This document shows, one piece after another, positions 18,953 through 31,118 of a stretch of 64,000 bases of DNA (positions are counted from its first letter, which is position 1; each line of letters begins with the position of its first letter). The notes under the pieces were generated by a model. That model worked only from the letters and a program-made list of their open reading frames with translations, did no database searches and was not told the DNA's origin. Both the position numbers and the translations under genes were made by a program. This DNA is from Natrialbaceae archaeon (GTDB lineage: Archaea; Halobacteriota; Halobacteria; Halobacteriales; Natrialbaceae): NCBI GenBank assembly GCA_003559215.1, contig PWMF01000215.1:51742-115741 (forward strand), read 5' to 3'.

Positions 18953-19366
18953 TCAGTTCGCCCGCCGAGGCTCACCTCGAGCGACCCGAATCGTCTCGTC
19001 GCGGCGCTCGTGGAAGACCGCGACGCAGTCGGGCTCACGATCGTCGAGTTCGATCTCGAGGACGTACTCGACGACGCCGAGACACTGCACGCAGAACCCG
19101 TCCGGTTCGTCGACGCCGACCGTCACCTCGAGTGCGTCGCGCTCGCGGGAGACCGACTCGAGGACGAGGACGTGACAGGGTGTCGGCGTCCGGATCAGCC
19201 CCTCGACGACGAGCGCGCCGTCGGCGACTCGGACCGTCGCCGCGTCGTCCTCGTCGCCCGCACAGCGCTGGTCACGGCGCTCGAGCGACGTCGCCGCGTC
19301 GTCCTCGCAGGCGACGACCCCGACGAGGCCGCTGGCGAGTCCCCCCAGCAGCGTTCGCCGTCGCAT
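18953..19366 (-). CDS. Small Tat lipoprotein, unknown function
   Basis: From ATG 19366 (chosen because it begins the leader MRRRTLLGGLASGLVGVVAC) the 137-residue protein has a twin-arginine signal and a lipobox Cys. The mature part is a beta-rich domain with three further Cys (one in CHVLVLE, two in CVQC) that could form disulphides. It resembles short haloarchaeal lipoproteins of unknown role. It lies 67 bp from the next lipoprotein gene on the same strand, and the two may be co-transcribed. Confidence 0.65.
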   Translation of the reverse strand: MRRRTLLGGLASGLVGVVACEDDAATSLERRDQRCAGDEDDAATVRVADGALVVEGLIRTPTPCHVLVLESVSRERDALEVTVGVDEPDGFCVQCLGVVEYVLEIELDDREPDCVAVFHERRDETIRVARGEPRRAN

Positions 19367-19422
19367 ACGATATCCGTCCACGGGCCGGGATAAATCGCTT
19401 TGCCGTCCGAACGGTCCTCGAG

Positions 19423-19635
19423 CTACCGGAGTCGGTGGACCACGCGAAGCAGGATCGAGGTCGCCGTTCCGATTCCGGGGATACGCGTCGAGAGCGCGGC
19501 CGCGGCGAGCAACAGCAGCGCGCTCTTGGGTCGCCCGCGGGCGAACGCGAGCCCCGCGTCGATCACCGTCGAGACGATACTGAGCTTGTTCGCCGACGAG
19601 CCGCCGAAACCGCCGTTGTTGGTACTGGTGGACAT
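19423..19635 (-). CDS. Small membrane protein, unknown
   Basis: ATG 19635 gives 70 residues: a Gly/Ser/Asn-rich N-terminus (MSTSTNNGGFGGSS), one amphipathic helix and one membrane helix (SALLLLAAAALSTRIPGIGTA), ending with basic residues. Upstream codons in the same frame look non-coding. No family is recognised. Confidence 0.55.
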   Translation of the reverse strand: MSTSTNNGGFGGSSANKLSIVSTVIDAGLAFARGRPKSALLLLAAAALSTRIPGIGTATSILLRVVHRLR

Positions 19636-19812
19636 CGTACCCGTTCTATGGGCGCCACGAGGAAATAGTACGCCCCTGAACCTCCAGGGGGAAATCGGAC
19701 GGCTGACCGACTGATCGACCGCTCTCGCCGGAATCGGCCGCTCGAGAGGCTCCGATCGAACCCGACCCCACGTCGGCACGCCTATTAGCGTCCGACGCCG
19801 CGTTGGGAGTAG

Positions 19813-23372
<3,560 letters not shown>

Positions 23373-23433
23373 GCCGTAGCGTCCGCGAGCGCGGTAAAAA
23401 AACGATGTGAACTCCGACCGCTCCCGAACCCGC

Positions 23434-24588
23434 CTACTGGCCGTCGACTTCCGACTCCTCGCCCGGCGTCTCGGCGTCGTCCCGCGGCACGTCGATGCTG
23501 TCCGGGCTCCGACCCATGTCCTCGCCCTCCTGGATCGCCTGAGCCTCCTGTTCCATCGCCTCGACGTCCATCTCGAGCTCCTCGTCGATCTCGCCGAGGA
23601 TCTCGCTGATGTCGTCGAGTCCGATTAGCTCGCGGGTCTCCTCGTCGAAGTCGAGGCTCTCGAGCTGTCCGTCCTGTTGCTGGACGTCGCTGCCCGAGAG
23701 GTGCTTGCCGTAGCGCCCGACCATCGACGTCAGCTCCTGGGGCATGACGAACGTCGTCGACTCGCTCTGGCCGATGTTTTCGAGGGCGTCCATCCCCTTG
23801 TCGATGACCGCGCGCTCGCCCATCGACTCCGCGGATTTCGCCCGAAGGACCGTCGAAATCGAGTCACCCTGTGCCTCGAGGATCTGGCTCTGCTTCTCAC
23901 CCTGGGCGCGGATGATGTTCGACTGCTTGTCACCTTCGGCCTTCTCGACGGCGCTGCGGCGTTCACCCTGTGCCTCGAGGATCATCGCGCGGCGCTTCCG
24001 TTCGGCGGAGGTCTGCTGTTCCATCGCGCCCTTGACGTCCGGCGAAGGGGTGACCTCCCGGACCTCGACGCTCTCGACGCGAATGCCCCACTCGTCGGTA
24101 GGCTCGTCGAGCTCCTGGCGGATCCGCTCGTTGATCATCTCCCGTCGGCTGAGCGTGTCGTCGAGCTCCATGTCGCCCAGGACTGCACGGAGGGTCGTCT
24201 GGGCGAGGTTCGAGACGGCGTTCTTGTAGTCGTCGACCTCGAGGAACGCCCGCTTTGCGTCCATCACGCGGATGTAGACGACGGCGTCGGCGGTCACGGG
24301 CGAGTTGTCCCGCGTGATCGCCTCTTGGGTCGGCACGTCGATCGTCTGGGTCCGCATGTCGAACGTGTAGACCCGGGAGACGAACGGCGGCACGATATTC
24401 AGCCCCGGCTGGAGCAGCTTCCGGTACTCTCCGAAGACCGTCAGCGCACCCCGATTGTAGGCGTCGACGATCTCGACCATCTGCCAGACCGTGATCGCGG
24501 CGACCACGAGGACGAGAGCGCCGATAAACAGCATCGGATCGATCCCCGGGTCCTCGAGCTGTAGGACTGTTGCCACCAGTGCGTTCAT
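23434..24588 (-). CDS. SPFH/band-7 (stomatin-like) membrane protein
   Basis: The 384-residue protein has one N-terminal membrane helix (about 18-42), a band-7 domain (VDAYNRGALTVFGEYRKLLQPGLNIVPPF to about 210), a long Ala/Glu-rich coiled coil (QGERRSAVEKAEGDKQSNIIRAQGEKQ) and an acidic Gln/Glu-rich tail from about 310. Stomatin-type proteins form ring oligomers on membranes and organise partners such as the NfeD family. No nfeD gene is adjacent. GAGTTATTCG 27 nt upstream suggests its own promoter. Confidence 0.93.
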   Translation of the reverse strand: MNALVATVLQLEDPGIDPMLFIGALVLVVAAITVWQMVEIVDAYNRGALTVFGEYRKLLQPGLNIVPPFVSRVYTFDMRTQTIDVPTQEAITRDNSPVTADAVVYIRVMDAKRAFLEVDDYKNAVSNLAQTTLRAVLGDMELDDTLSRREMINERIRQELDEPTDEWGIRVESVEVREVTPSPDVKGAMEQQTSAERKRRAMILEAQGERRSAVEKAEGDKQSNIIRAQGEKQSQILEAQGDSISTVLRAKSAESMGERAVIDKGMDALENIGQSESTTFVMPQELTSMVGRYGKHLSGSDVQQQDGQLESLDFDEETRELIGLDDISEILGEIDEELEMDVEAMEQEAQAIQEGEDMGRSPDSIDVPRDDAETPGEESEVDGQ

Positions 24589-24841
24589 ACTCGAATCAGG
24601 GGTTCCGTTCGAATAACTCTTCGTTCAGGAATATGTGAGAGAGTACCACTTCCCGGACGAGCTTGCCGGTATCGTCCGGTTTCCACCGACGGATCCGAGT
24701 CGCGAACCGGCGTGGGCACCCCTCGGTGGTCGTCCCGCTCGCACGCAGGATGTTCGCTCGAGTTCGGCTCGACCCGTGGTCGATTCCGTGCCTTGGGAAG
24801 CAGGCACAACCCTTTCGGGCGGCGCTACCGTGGCTGGACGC

Positions 24842-25261
24842 ATGAACGAACGGCTGCTGGTTCCGATCGACGACTCGGACCCCGCTCGAGCGGCACTCGA
24901 GGAGGCGACGGAGCTGTTCGATCCCGAGGAAATCGTGTTGTTGCACGTCCTCGAGATGGACGAGGTCACCTACGGCGCGGCCGGCGCCGCGGCGGAAGGC
25001 ATTCGAGAGGAGCGCGAGGAGGAGGCCCGAGAGCTGTTCGAGGACGCGCGGCGAACGCTCGGCGACGACGTCGCCGTCGAGACGGTGCTCGAGACGGGCG
25101 ATCCGTCGTCGGTGATCGTCGACGTCGCCGACTCCAAAACCGTCGATCACGTCGTCATGGGAAGCCACGGACGGTCGGGCCTCTCCGGAATCCTGGTCGG
25201 CAGCGTCGCCAAGAGCGTCATCGGGAACTCGCCGGTCTCGGTGACGATCTCGCGGCCGTAG
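24842..25261 (+). CDS. Universal stress protein (UspA family)
   Basis: The 139-residue single-domain protein begins MNERLLVPIDDSDPARAALEEA and ends with the nucleotide-binding motif VVMGSHGRSGLSGILVGSVAKSVIGNSPVSV, the G-2x-G-9x-G(S/T) signature of ATP-binding members. It probably acts as a cytosolic stress modulator. CCCTTTCGG about 28 nt upstream of the ATG could be its promoter. Confidence 0.93.
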   Translation: MNERLLVPIDDSDPARAALEEATELFDPEEIVLLHVLEMDEVTYGAAGAAAEGIREEREEEARELFEDARRTLGDDVAVETVLETGDPSSVIVDVADSKTVDHVVMGSHGRSGLSGILVGSVAKSVIGNSPVSVTISRP

Positions 25262-25367
25262 CGACCGTCGCCTCGACGTCCGCTCGTCCCGTTGCCGACT
25301 CGCTCGACAGCGTACGTCCCTTCCAACCGGTTCGTTCCGGAACGGACGATCCGTAGTTCTCGTCGAA

Positions 25368-25765
25368 TCAGTGCATCGCGGACTCGTCGATCTCTGCTGC
25401 TGGTTCGGGGCCGAAGAACTTCAGCAGGATCGCGACGGCGACGCAGATCGCGCTCAGCCCCGCGATCACGACGAACCCTCGAGCGTCATCCCGAGGAGGA
25501 TGAGGATCGGCTTTCGCGCGCCGATGTCGTCGACCCAGGCGCCGAAGGGCACTCGGAGCACTACCTTGCTAATGTGGGGCGACGACAGCAACAATCCCAA
25601 CAGCGCCCCGGAGATCCCGAGCACCTCCTGGAACGTCGGTCCCGCCACGCCGTAGAAGGCGATCGTGGTGAGTCCGGCGAAAAACGCCATCGTCGCCATC
25701 GTCAGCCCCCGTCTGGGGCTCCCGGAGAGATCGTACTCGTCACCGTGTTCCGCGTCCTGAGTCAT
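25368..25765 (-). pseudogene. MFS transporter (nitrate/nitrite NarK-like) with large internal deletion
   Basis: From ATG 25765 the frame encodes a normal MFS N-terminus: MATMAFFAGLTTIAFYGVAGP, LGISGALLGLLLSSP, and the helix 2-3 loop VPFGAWVDDIGARKPILILLG. It stops at about 25466. In another frame the sequence resumes as FVVIAGLSAICVAVAILLKFFGP and ends EIDESAMH at a TGA (25368-25370), the typical last helix and tail of the same family. About 300 central residues are missing, so this is a remnant that lost most of its transmembrane core through one deletion with a frame change. The likeness to NarK-type transporters is from memory of the family. Confidence 0.8.
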
Positions 25766-25938
25766 GTGGCCACACTGAACTATCTATAGATCAATATACT
25801 TCTTTCTTCACGAAAAAGCATTCTTAGTGGGTTCAAGAGCTCTGAAAAGCACAATCAGAATGTCGGGCCGTGCAAATCTATCTGTTCGAATATAACTCTC
25901 GCTCGAGTTCGGAGCGACCGACGAGAGCAGGTGAGCAC

Positions 25939-25946
25939 CCTTAAGA
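25939..25946 (+). promoter_or_regulatory. TATA-like box of the hisC operon
   Basis: CCTTAAGA is centred about 28 nt before ATG 25970, fitting a leaderless transcript and favouring this ATG over the upstream GTG 25931. Confidence 0.6.
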
Positions 25947-25969
25947 GCCGCCGGAAACAGGGTTCGCGT

Positions 25970-27094
25970 ATGCAACCGCGCGACCTGTCCGACCACGTCG
26001 CCTACGAGGCGGGGCGAGGCATCGAGGAGGTCGCCCGCGAACTCGGGCGCGACCCCTCGGAGTTCATCAAACTCGCCTCGAACGAGAACCCTCACGGCCC
26101 CTCTCCCGCGGCCGCGGACGCCATCCGGGAGGCCGCCGGAAGCGTAAGCTCCTACCCCAAATCGACCCACACTGACCTCACCGACGCGATCGCCGACCGG
26201 TGGAGCGTCGCCCCCTCGCAGGTGTGGCTCGCAAACGGCGGCGACGGCGCGATCGACTACCTCTCGAGAGCCACCCTCGAGCCGGGCGACGACGTGCTCG
26301 TCCCCTCGCCGGGCTTCGCCTACTACGGGATGAGCGCCCGCTTTCACCACGGCGACGTCCGGGAGTACACCCTCGAGCGCGACGAGGGCTTCGCCCAGAC
26401 GCCCGAGACGGTGCTCTCGGCGTACGACAGCGAGCGGATCGTCTACCTCACGAGCCCGCACAACCCCTCGGGCTCGACGATCGAGCTCGCAGACGTCGAG
26501 GAGGTCGCCGAGGAGACCGATGAGGAGACGCTGGTCGTCGTCGACGAGGCCTACGGCGAGTTCGCCGACGTCGACAGCGCCGTTTCCCTGCTCGAGGGCC
26601 GGGACGGCTTCGAGGCCCGCGACGATATCGCCATCCTGCGGACGTTCTCGAAGGCATACGGCCTCGCCGGGGTTCGACTCGGATACGCCATCGTGCCCGC
26701 AGAGTGGGCCGACGCCTACGCCCGCGTGAACACCCCTTTCGCGGCAAGCGAGATCGCCTGTCGAGCGGGGCTGGCCGCGATCGACGACCACGAACACGTC
26801 GAGCGAACCGTCGAGACGGCCCGCGACTCCCGCGAGTACATGCGCGAGCATCTCGACGCGCGGGTCTGGCCCAGCGAGGGCAACTTCGCGCTCGCGGCGG
26901 TCGGCGACGCGACGGCCGTCGCCGAGGCGACCCAGGAGCGGGGCGTCATCGTCCGGGACTGCTCGAGCTTCGGCCTGCCGGGCTGTATCCGGATCACCTG
27001 TGGCACTGACGAGGAGACCGAACGCGCCGTCGAGACGGTAAACGCCGTGCTCGAGGATCTGGCCCTCGAGCGCGGGGAGGTGACCGACGCGTGA
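25970..27094 (+). CDS. hisC: Histidinol-phosphate aminotransferase
   Basis: The 374-residue PLP enzyme of fold type I has KLASNENPHGPSP at the start, YLTSPHNPSGS, DEAYGEF and the Schiff-base Lys in RTFSKAYGLAGVRLGYA, ending GCIRITCGTDEE. It transfers an amino group from glutamate to imidazole-acetol phosphate in histidine synthesis. It heads an operon: its TGA overlaps the GTG of the kinase gene by 4 bp. Confidence 0.95.
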   Translation: MQPRDLSDHVAYEAGRGIEEVARELGRDPSEFIKLASNENPHGPSPAAADAIREAAGSVSSYPKSTHTDLTDAIADRWSVAPSQVWLANGGDGAIDYLSRATLEPGDDVLVPSPGFAYYGMSARFHHGDVREYTLERDEGFAQTPETVLSAYDSERIVYLTSPHNPSGSTIELADVEEVAEETDEETLVVVDEAYGEFADVDSAVSLLEGRDGFEARDDIAILRTFSKAYGLAGVRLGYAIVPAEWADAYARVNTPFAASEIACRAGLAAIDDHEHVERTVETARDSREYMREHLDARVWPSEGNFALAAVGDATAVAEATQERGVIVRDCSSFGLPGCIRITCGTDEETERAVETVNAVLEDLALERGEVTDA

Positions 27095-27639
27095 GAGTCG
27101 CCGTCACCGGCACCCCCGGCACCGGAAAGACCACGGCGACGGAACTGCTCGAGGACCGGCTCGCAGACGGCGAGTCGGCGATCGAAGACGGCGACGCCCT
27201 CGAGGTGATCCACCTCAACGAAACCCTCGAGGAGGAGGAGCTGTACACCGCGATCGACCCCGACCGCGAGAGCAAGATCGCCGACCTCGACGCGCTGGCC
27301 GATCGGCTCGCGGACTACGAGCGCGCGGTGATCGAGTCCCACCTGGCACACCACTTCGAGGCGGACCGTATCGTCGTTCTGCGCTGCGAGCCCGCACAGC
27401 TCGAGCAGCGGCTGCTCGAGCGAGGCGAGAGCGAGGCCAAGGCGACCGAGAACGCCGAGAGCGAGGCGCTGGACGTCGTCCTCGCGGAGGCGGTCGAAGA
27501 GCACGGCCTCGAGTCGGTCTACGAGATCGACACGACCGACCGCGATCCCCAGAGGATCGTGGCCGACCTCGAGGCCGTCGTCGCGGGCGACCGGGAGCCG
27601 AGCGCCGGCGAGGTCGACTTCGTGGGGTACCTCGAATGA
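27091..27639 (+). CDS. AK6/Fap7-type adenylate kinase family NTPase
   Basis: The 182-residue protein opens with the P-loop VTGTPGTGKTTATELL and has IESHLAHHF and LRCEPAQLEQRLLERGE, the signature of the AK6/Fap7 group that acts in ribosome (small-subunit) maturation and has weak adenylate kinase activity. It starts with GTG overlapping hisC (GTGA) and ends overlapping the next ATG (ATGA), so translation is coupled. Confidence 0.9.
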   Translation: MRVAVTGTPGTGKTTATELLEDRLADGESAIEDGDALEVIHLNETLEEEELYTAIDPDRESKIADLDALADRLADYERAVIESHLAHHFEADRIVVLRCEPAQLEQRLLERGESEAKATENAESEALDVVLAEAVEEHGLESVYEIDTTDRDPQRIVADLEAVVAGDREPSAGEVDFVGYLE

Positions 27640-28247
27640 CGCTGGATCAGCTTCGCCCCTACGTCTCCGGAATCCTAGACCCGTTCGTCGAGGGATTCGA
27701 CCGCCTGGGGATGACGCCCAACGGCGTGAGCCTGCTGGCGTTCGGGATGGCGGTGCTGGCGGCGCTCGCCTTCCTGCTTGGCGGGCGAGTGGCGCCGATC
27801 TGGTTCGTCGCGGCCGCAATACTGGTCTTTCTGAACGGTTGGCTCGACGTCATCGACGGGGCGCTCGCCCGCGAGCAGAACACCGCATCCGCAGGCGGGG
27901 ACCTGCTCGATCACGTCATCGACCGCTACGCCGACATCGTCATCATCGGTGGGATGGCGGCCGGCGTCGAGAGCTACTTTCTGGGCTTTCTGGCGGTGAC
28001 GGGCGTCGTGATGACCTCCTATCTGGGCACGCAGGCCCAGGCGGTCGGCCTCGATCGGGTCTACGGCGGGCTCATCGGCCGCGCGGACCGGCTGGTGCTC
28101 ATCGGTCTCGTCGGCTTCCTCGCGTACCCGATCTCCGGCGTCTACGGCGGACTGACGCTGATCGGCTGGCTGCTGGTCTTTCTTGCGGTCGTCGGCCACA
28201 TCACCGCGCTCCAGCGCTTTTACTACGCCTGGATCGCCCTCGACTAA
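27636..28247 (+). CDS. CDP-alcohol phosphatidyltransferase family protein
   Basis: The 203-residue membrane protein has about six helices and a perfect family motif DGxxARx8GxxxDxxxD (DGALAREQ...GDLLDHVID). The enzymes swap CMP of a CDP-lipid for an alcohol. In archaea the products include archaetidylinositol phosphate and related polar lipids, so that role is likely but not proven. It overlaps the kinase gene by ATGA. Confidence 0.9.
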   Translation: MTLDQLRPYVSGILDPFVEGFDRLGMTPNGVSLLAFGMAVLAALAFLLGGRVAPIWFVAAAILVFLNGWLDVIDGALAREQNTASAGGDLLDHVIDRYADIVIIGGMAAGVESYFLGFLAVTGVVMTSYLGTQAQAVGLDRVYGGLIGRADRLVLIGLVGFLAYPISGVYGGLTLIGWLLVFLAVVGHITALQRFYYAWIALD

Positions 28248-28295
28248 CCGCCCCCGTCGACGCCGAGTTCGGAAGGCTGGGACCGCGCCGCATGG

Positions 28296-28300
28296 TTTAT
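28296..28300 (+). promoter_or_regulatory. TATA box of mbf1
   Basis: GGTTTATG (TTTAT at 28296-28300) lies 26-30 nt before ATG 28326, consistent with a leaderless mRNA. Confidence 0.6.
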
Positions 28301-28325
28301 GACGCGTCACGATATAGACTCTCTC

Positions 28326-28862
28326 ATGGTTCAATGCGAGATGTGTGGCACCGAGACGTCGTCTCCGAAGACGATCAAGGTCGAGGGTGCGAAGATGGAC
28401 GTGTGTTCGAACTGTACGGAGTTCGGGACGGAGGTGAAACAGCCTAGCAGCTCGAGTTCCTCCACGAAGTACTCGACCGGCTCGAGCTCTTCGAGTTCGA
28501 GCTCCGGCGGCGCCACGAGCGGCGGGTCGACGTCCTCGAGTTCCGGTGGTTCGCGCCGTCAGGACATGTTCGACGACATGGACGAGCTGGCGACCGATTA
28601 CGACGACCGCGTCCGCAACGCTCGCGAGGAGAAGGGTCTGAGCCAGTCCGAGCTGGCGAACGAGCTCAACGAGAAGGCCAGTCTCGTCCGGAAGATCGAA
28701 CGGGGCGACACGCTCCCCAGCGATCAGGTGCAGTCGAAACTCGAGAGCCACCTCGGGATCGACCTGAGCGCCGAGGGCGGCTCGGCGGAGGACTCGGAGT
28801 GGTCGGGCGGATCGGCGTCGGGCAGCTACACCCTCGGCGACGTCGTTAAGCGCAAAGACTAG
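28326..28862 (+). CDS. Multiprotein bridging factor 1 (aMBF1)
   Basis: The 178-residue protein has an N-terminal zinc ribbon (CEMC and CSNC), a Ser/Gly-rich linker of about 50 residues (runs of Ser, about 40-90) and a Cro/C1-type helix-turn-helix ([31 protein letters not shown]). This is the archaeal form of MBF1, a conserved factor that bridges regulators with TBP in eukaryotes and is linked to translation in archaea. ATG 28326 matches the usual MVQCEMCGT start. Confidence 0.93.
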   Translation: MVQCEMCGTETSSPKTIKVEGAKMDVCSNCTEFGTEVKQPSSSSSSTKYSTGSSSSSSSSGGATSGGSTSSSSGGSRRQDMFDDMDELATDYDDRVRNAREEKGLSQSELANELNEKASLVRKIERGDTLPSDQVQSKLESHLGIDLSAEGGSAEDSEWSGGSASGSYTLGDVVKRKD

Positions 28863-28911
28863 CTGGAACCGACTCGCAAGCTATTTCTCTCCAGCGACGG
28901 GCGTCTCTGGT

Positions 28912-29556
28912 ATGTTCGTTCTCGTCAACCTCAAGACCTACCCGTGCGATCCGATCGAGGTCGCGGAGGCCGTCCGCGACGTCGACGATCGGACCGACGC
29001 CCGACTGGCCGTCGCGCCCCAGGCCGCCCACCTCGAGCGCGTCGCTGAGACCGGGGTCGAGACCTGGGCCCAGCACGTCGATCCGATCGACCACGGCAGC
29101 AACACCGGCCACACGCTCGCCGAGTCGGTCGCCGACGCGGGCGCGGACGGCACGCTGATCAACCACTCCGAGCAGCGCCTGAAGCTGGCCGACGTCGACG
29201 GCTCGGTTCGCGCGGCCGAACGCGCGGGCCTCGAGACGGTCGTCTGTGCGAACAACCCGGCCCAGATCGGCGCCGCGGCAGCGCTCGGCCCCGACGCGGT
29301 CGCCGTCGAGCCGCCGGAGCTCATCGGCACTGGCACCCCCGTCAGCCAGGCCGACCCCGATGTCGTCGAGGACGCCGTCGACGCGGCAGCGAGCGTCGAC
29401 TCGGACGTCTCCGTGCTCTGCGGTGCGGGTATCAGCACCGGCGACGACGTCGTCGCCGCGGGCGACCTCGGTGCCGAGGGCGTCCTGCTGGCAAGCGGCG
29501 TCGCGAAGGCCGACGATCCGGCCGCGGCGCTCGAGGACCTCGTCGAGCCGCTGTAG
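28912..29556 (+). CDS. tpiA: Triosephosphate isomerase, archaeal short form
   Basis: The 214-residue TIM barrel is short as in archaea. Key segments: VNLKTYP (substrate Lys), INHSEQRLK (catalytic His), [11 protein letters not shown] (catalytic Glu plus phosphate loop start) and [21 protein letters not shown] (phosphate binding). It interconverts dihydroxyacetone phosphate and glyceraldehyde-3-phosphate. GCTATTTC about 28 nt upstream suggests a leaderless transcript. Confidence 0.97.
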   Translation: MFVLVNLKTYPCDPIEVAEAVRDVDDRTDARLAVAPQAAHLERVAETGVETWAQHVDPIDHGSNTGHTLAESVADAGADGTLINHSEQRLKLADVDGSVRAAERAGLETVVCANNPAQIGAAAALGPDAVAVEPPELIGTGTPVSQADPDVVEDAVDAAASVDSDVSVLCGAGISTGDDVVAAGDLGAEGVLLASGVAKADDPAAALEDLVEPL

Positions 29557-29596
29557 CGGGTAATCGCTTTTAGGGGTACCGGCCCAACTCGGTGGT

Positions 29597-29989
29597 ATGT
29601 CACCGGATCACGCCGTCGATATCGCACTCGAGAATCGGCTGATGAGCAACGGGATCTACGTCACCGACGTTTCCTGGCCCGACGACGGCGATGCGGAGAC
29701 GCCCGCCGACGGCGCGGCGATCGACCTCGCGTACGAGACCGTCGCCGAGGCGCCGTTCGTGACGACCGACGAGGTGAGCTCCGTCGTTCGGATGCTGCTC
29801 GCGATCGCCGAAGAGCGCGACTGGACGCCCGGCCGGCTCGAGGTGACCTCGCTGTCGACCGACGGCGAGTTGCGTGGACACTGGCACGTCGAGGGGGAGT
29901 GGTTCGCTGGACTCGACGACGAACTCTCAGAGGTGGAGTTCTCCCAGCGCGTGCTCGGGACGGTCACCCGCCCCTCTGAAGCCGAGTAG
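29597..29989 (+). CDS. Conserved haloarchaeal protein, unknown function
   Basis: The 130-residue acidic soluble protein starts MSPDHAVDIALENRLMSNGIY and ends HWHVEGEWFAGLDDELSEVEFSQRVLGTV. The pattern is alpha/beta with no recognised catalytic motif. CGCTTTTAGG 27 nt upstream supports the start. Co-directional between tpiA and a membrane-protein gene. Confidence 0.75.
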   Translation: MSPDHAVDIALENRLMSNGIYVTDVSWPDDGDAETPADGAAIDLAYETVAEAPFVTTDEVSSVVRMLLAIAEERDWTPGRLEVTSLSTDGELRGHWHVEGEWFAGLDDELSEVEFSQRVLGTVTRPSEAE

Positions 29990-30050
29990 CGCTCGAACGC
30001 CCCACCGAGAAACCGAGACATCGATATGGACGGCGCTGCGAGAACGAAGT

Positions 30051-30485
30051 ATGGACGCTCCAGCCCGTTCGTCGAACGCTCGTGGGACGGAAGCGCTCGA
30101 GCGCCGGTCGCTCGCGCTCGGTGCGGTCGATCTCGCCCTGGTCGCCGGGATCATCCTCGTCGGCCAGTTGAGCCACGGCATCGACCCCACGGCCGAACCG
30201 CTGGTCGCTCTCGAGACGGTCGTCCCCTTCGCCGTCGGCTGGCTCGCGATGGCTCCGCTGGCGGGGCTGTACGCCTCTGGGGTCGCAACGTCGCTCGCCC
30301 GTACCGTCCGCGTAACGACGGTCGCCTGGGTCGCGGCGGCGAACGTCGGCCTGATCCTGCGGGCGTCGGCGCTGTTCGACGGTGGCGCGGCCTGGCCGTT
30401 CCCGCTCGTGATGACCGGGTTCGGACTGCTCGCGCTCGTCGGCTGGCGAGGCGCCTACGCGGTGTACGTTCGCTCCCGAGGGTAA
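30051..30485 (+). CDS. DUF3054-like membrane protein
   Basis: The 144-residue protein has four membrane helices: DLALVAGIILVGQLSHG, VVPFAVGWLAMAPLAGLYA, TTVAWVAAANVGLILRASAL and LVMTGFGLLALVGWRGAYA. The LSHG, PF..GW and LRAS segments match DUF3054. Function unknown. ATG 30051 is taken because upstream codons in frame overlap the previous gene and look non-coding. Confidence 0.8.
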   Translation: MDAPARSSNARGTEALERRSLALGAVDLALVAGIILVGQLSHGIDPTAEPLVALETVVPFAVGWLAMAPLAGLYASGVATSLARTVRVTTVAWVAAANVGLILRASALFDGGAAWPFPLVMTGFGLLALVGWRGAYAVYVRSRG

Positions 30486-30806
30486 CCGGAGACGCCGATG
30501 AGTCGTTTCGTCGACCTCGAAAGCCGAGGTTCTATCGCTCCTCTCAGAAACCGAGCAATCCGTTTTTGTCGACACGCGAGAGATAGAATGTAATCATCGA
30601 TCGTTTTGTTCGGTTCGGATCGGGAAACGAAGATCGAAGGCCGCCACAGTCGTGCGATTTGGTCGGTAGAACTCGACAGCGAGTCGGAACCTCTTGCGGC
30701 GTATCGACCTCTAGAACCGATAATTCCACACCACAGCTCACAATATAATCGCCCGATAAGTTATGAGAATCCATCTTCACCAATACAGGTCCACTATCAG
30801 CTAATT
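30486..30806. other. Intergenic region
   Basis: About 320 bp, AT-rich towards its right end. No gene or RNA was recognised. It probably holds the promoter of the small membrane-protein gene at 30807. Confidence 0.4.
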
Positions 30807-31067
30807 ATGGGAAACACTTATGCTACTATTCGGCATAGTATAGAATACATTATGACTGGATACTACGACATTGTTCTCGGTCTCATCCCAGTCGCACTGC
30901 TCGGCATCACCGCTGCACTGACGTTCGTCGGCCTGTCAGTGACGGCGGCGATACCGGCCGGAGCGTTCGCCGCAATGGTGCTTATGGGCCACGCAATGTT
31001 CGTTAATACGCCAGTCGATTCGACGGAGGACGTCCAGTCGACGCCCCAGCCACTCAACGCGGACTGA
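30807..31067 (+). CDS. Small membrane protein, conserved-looking
   Basis: From ATG 30807, 86 residues with two hydrophobic helices: YDIVLGLIPVALLGITAALTFVGL and AAIPAGAFAAMVLMGHAMFV, followed by an acidic/Pro tail. The YDxVLGLIP and GHAMFVN segments are familiar from small haloarchaeal membrane proteins of unknown role. An internal ATG at 30852 is a possible later start. Confidence 0.65.
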   Translation: MGNTYATIRHSIEYIMTGYYDIVLGLIPVALLGITAALTFVGLSVTAAIPAGAFAAMVLMGHAMFVNTPVDSTEDVQSTPQPLNAD

Positions 31068-31118
31068 GCGCGACCTCGAGCCGGTATCCCTTTCTCCTTT
31101 CCCGCTGTTCTCCCCGGT

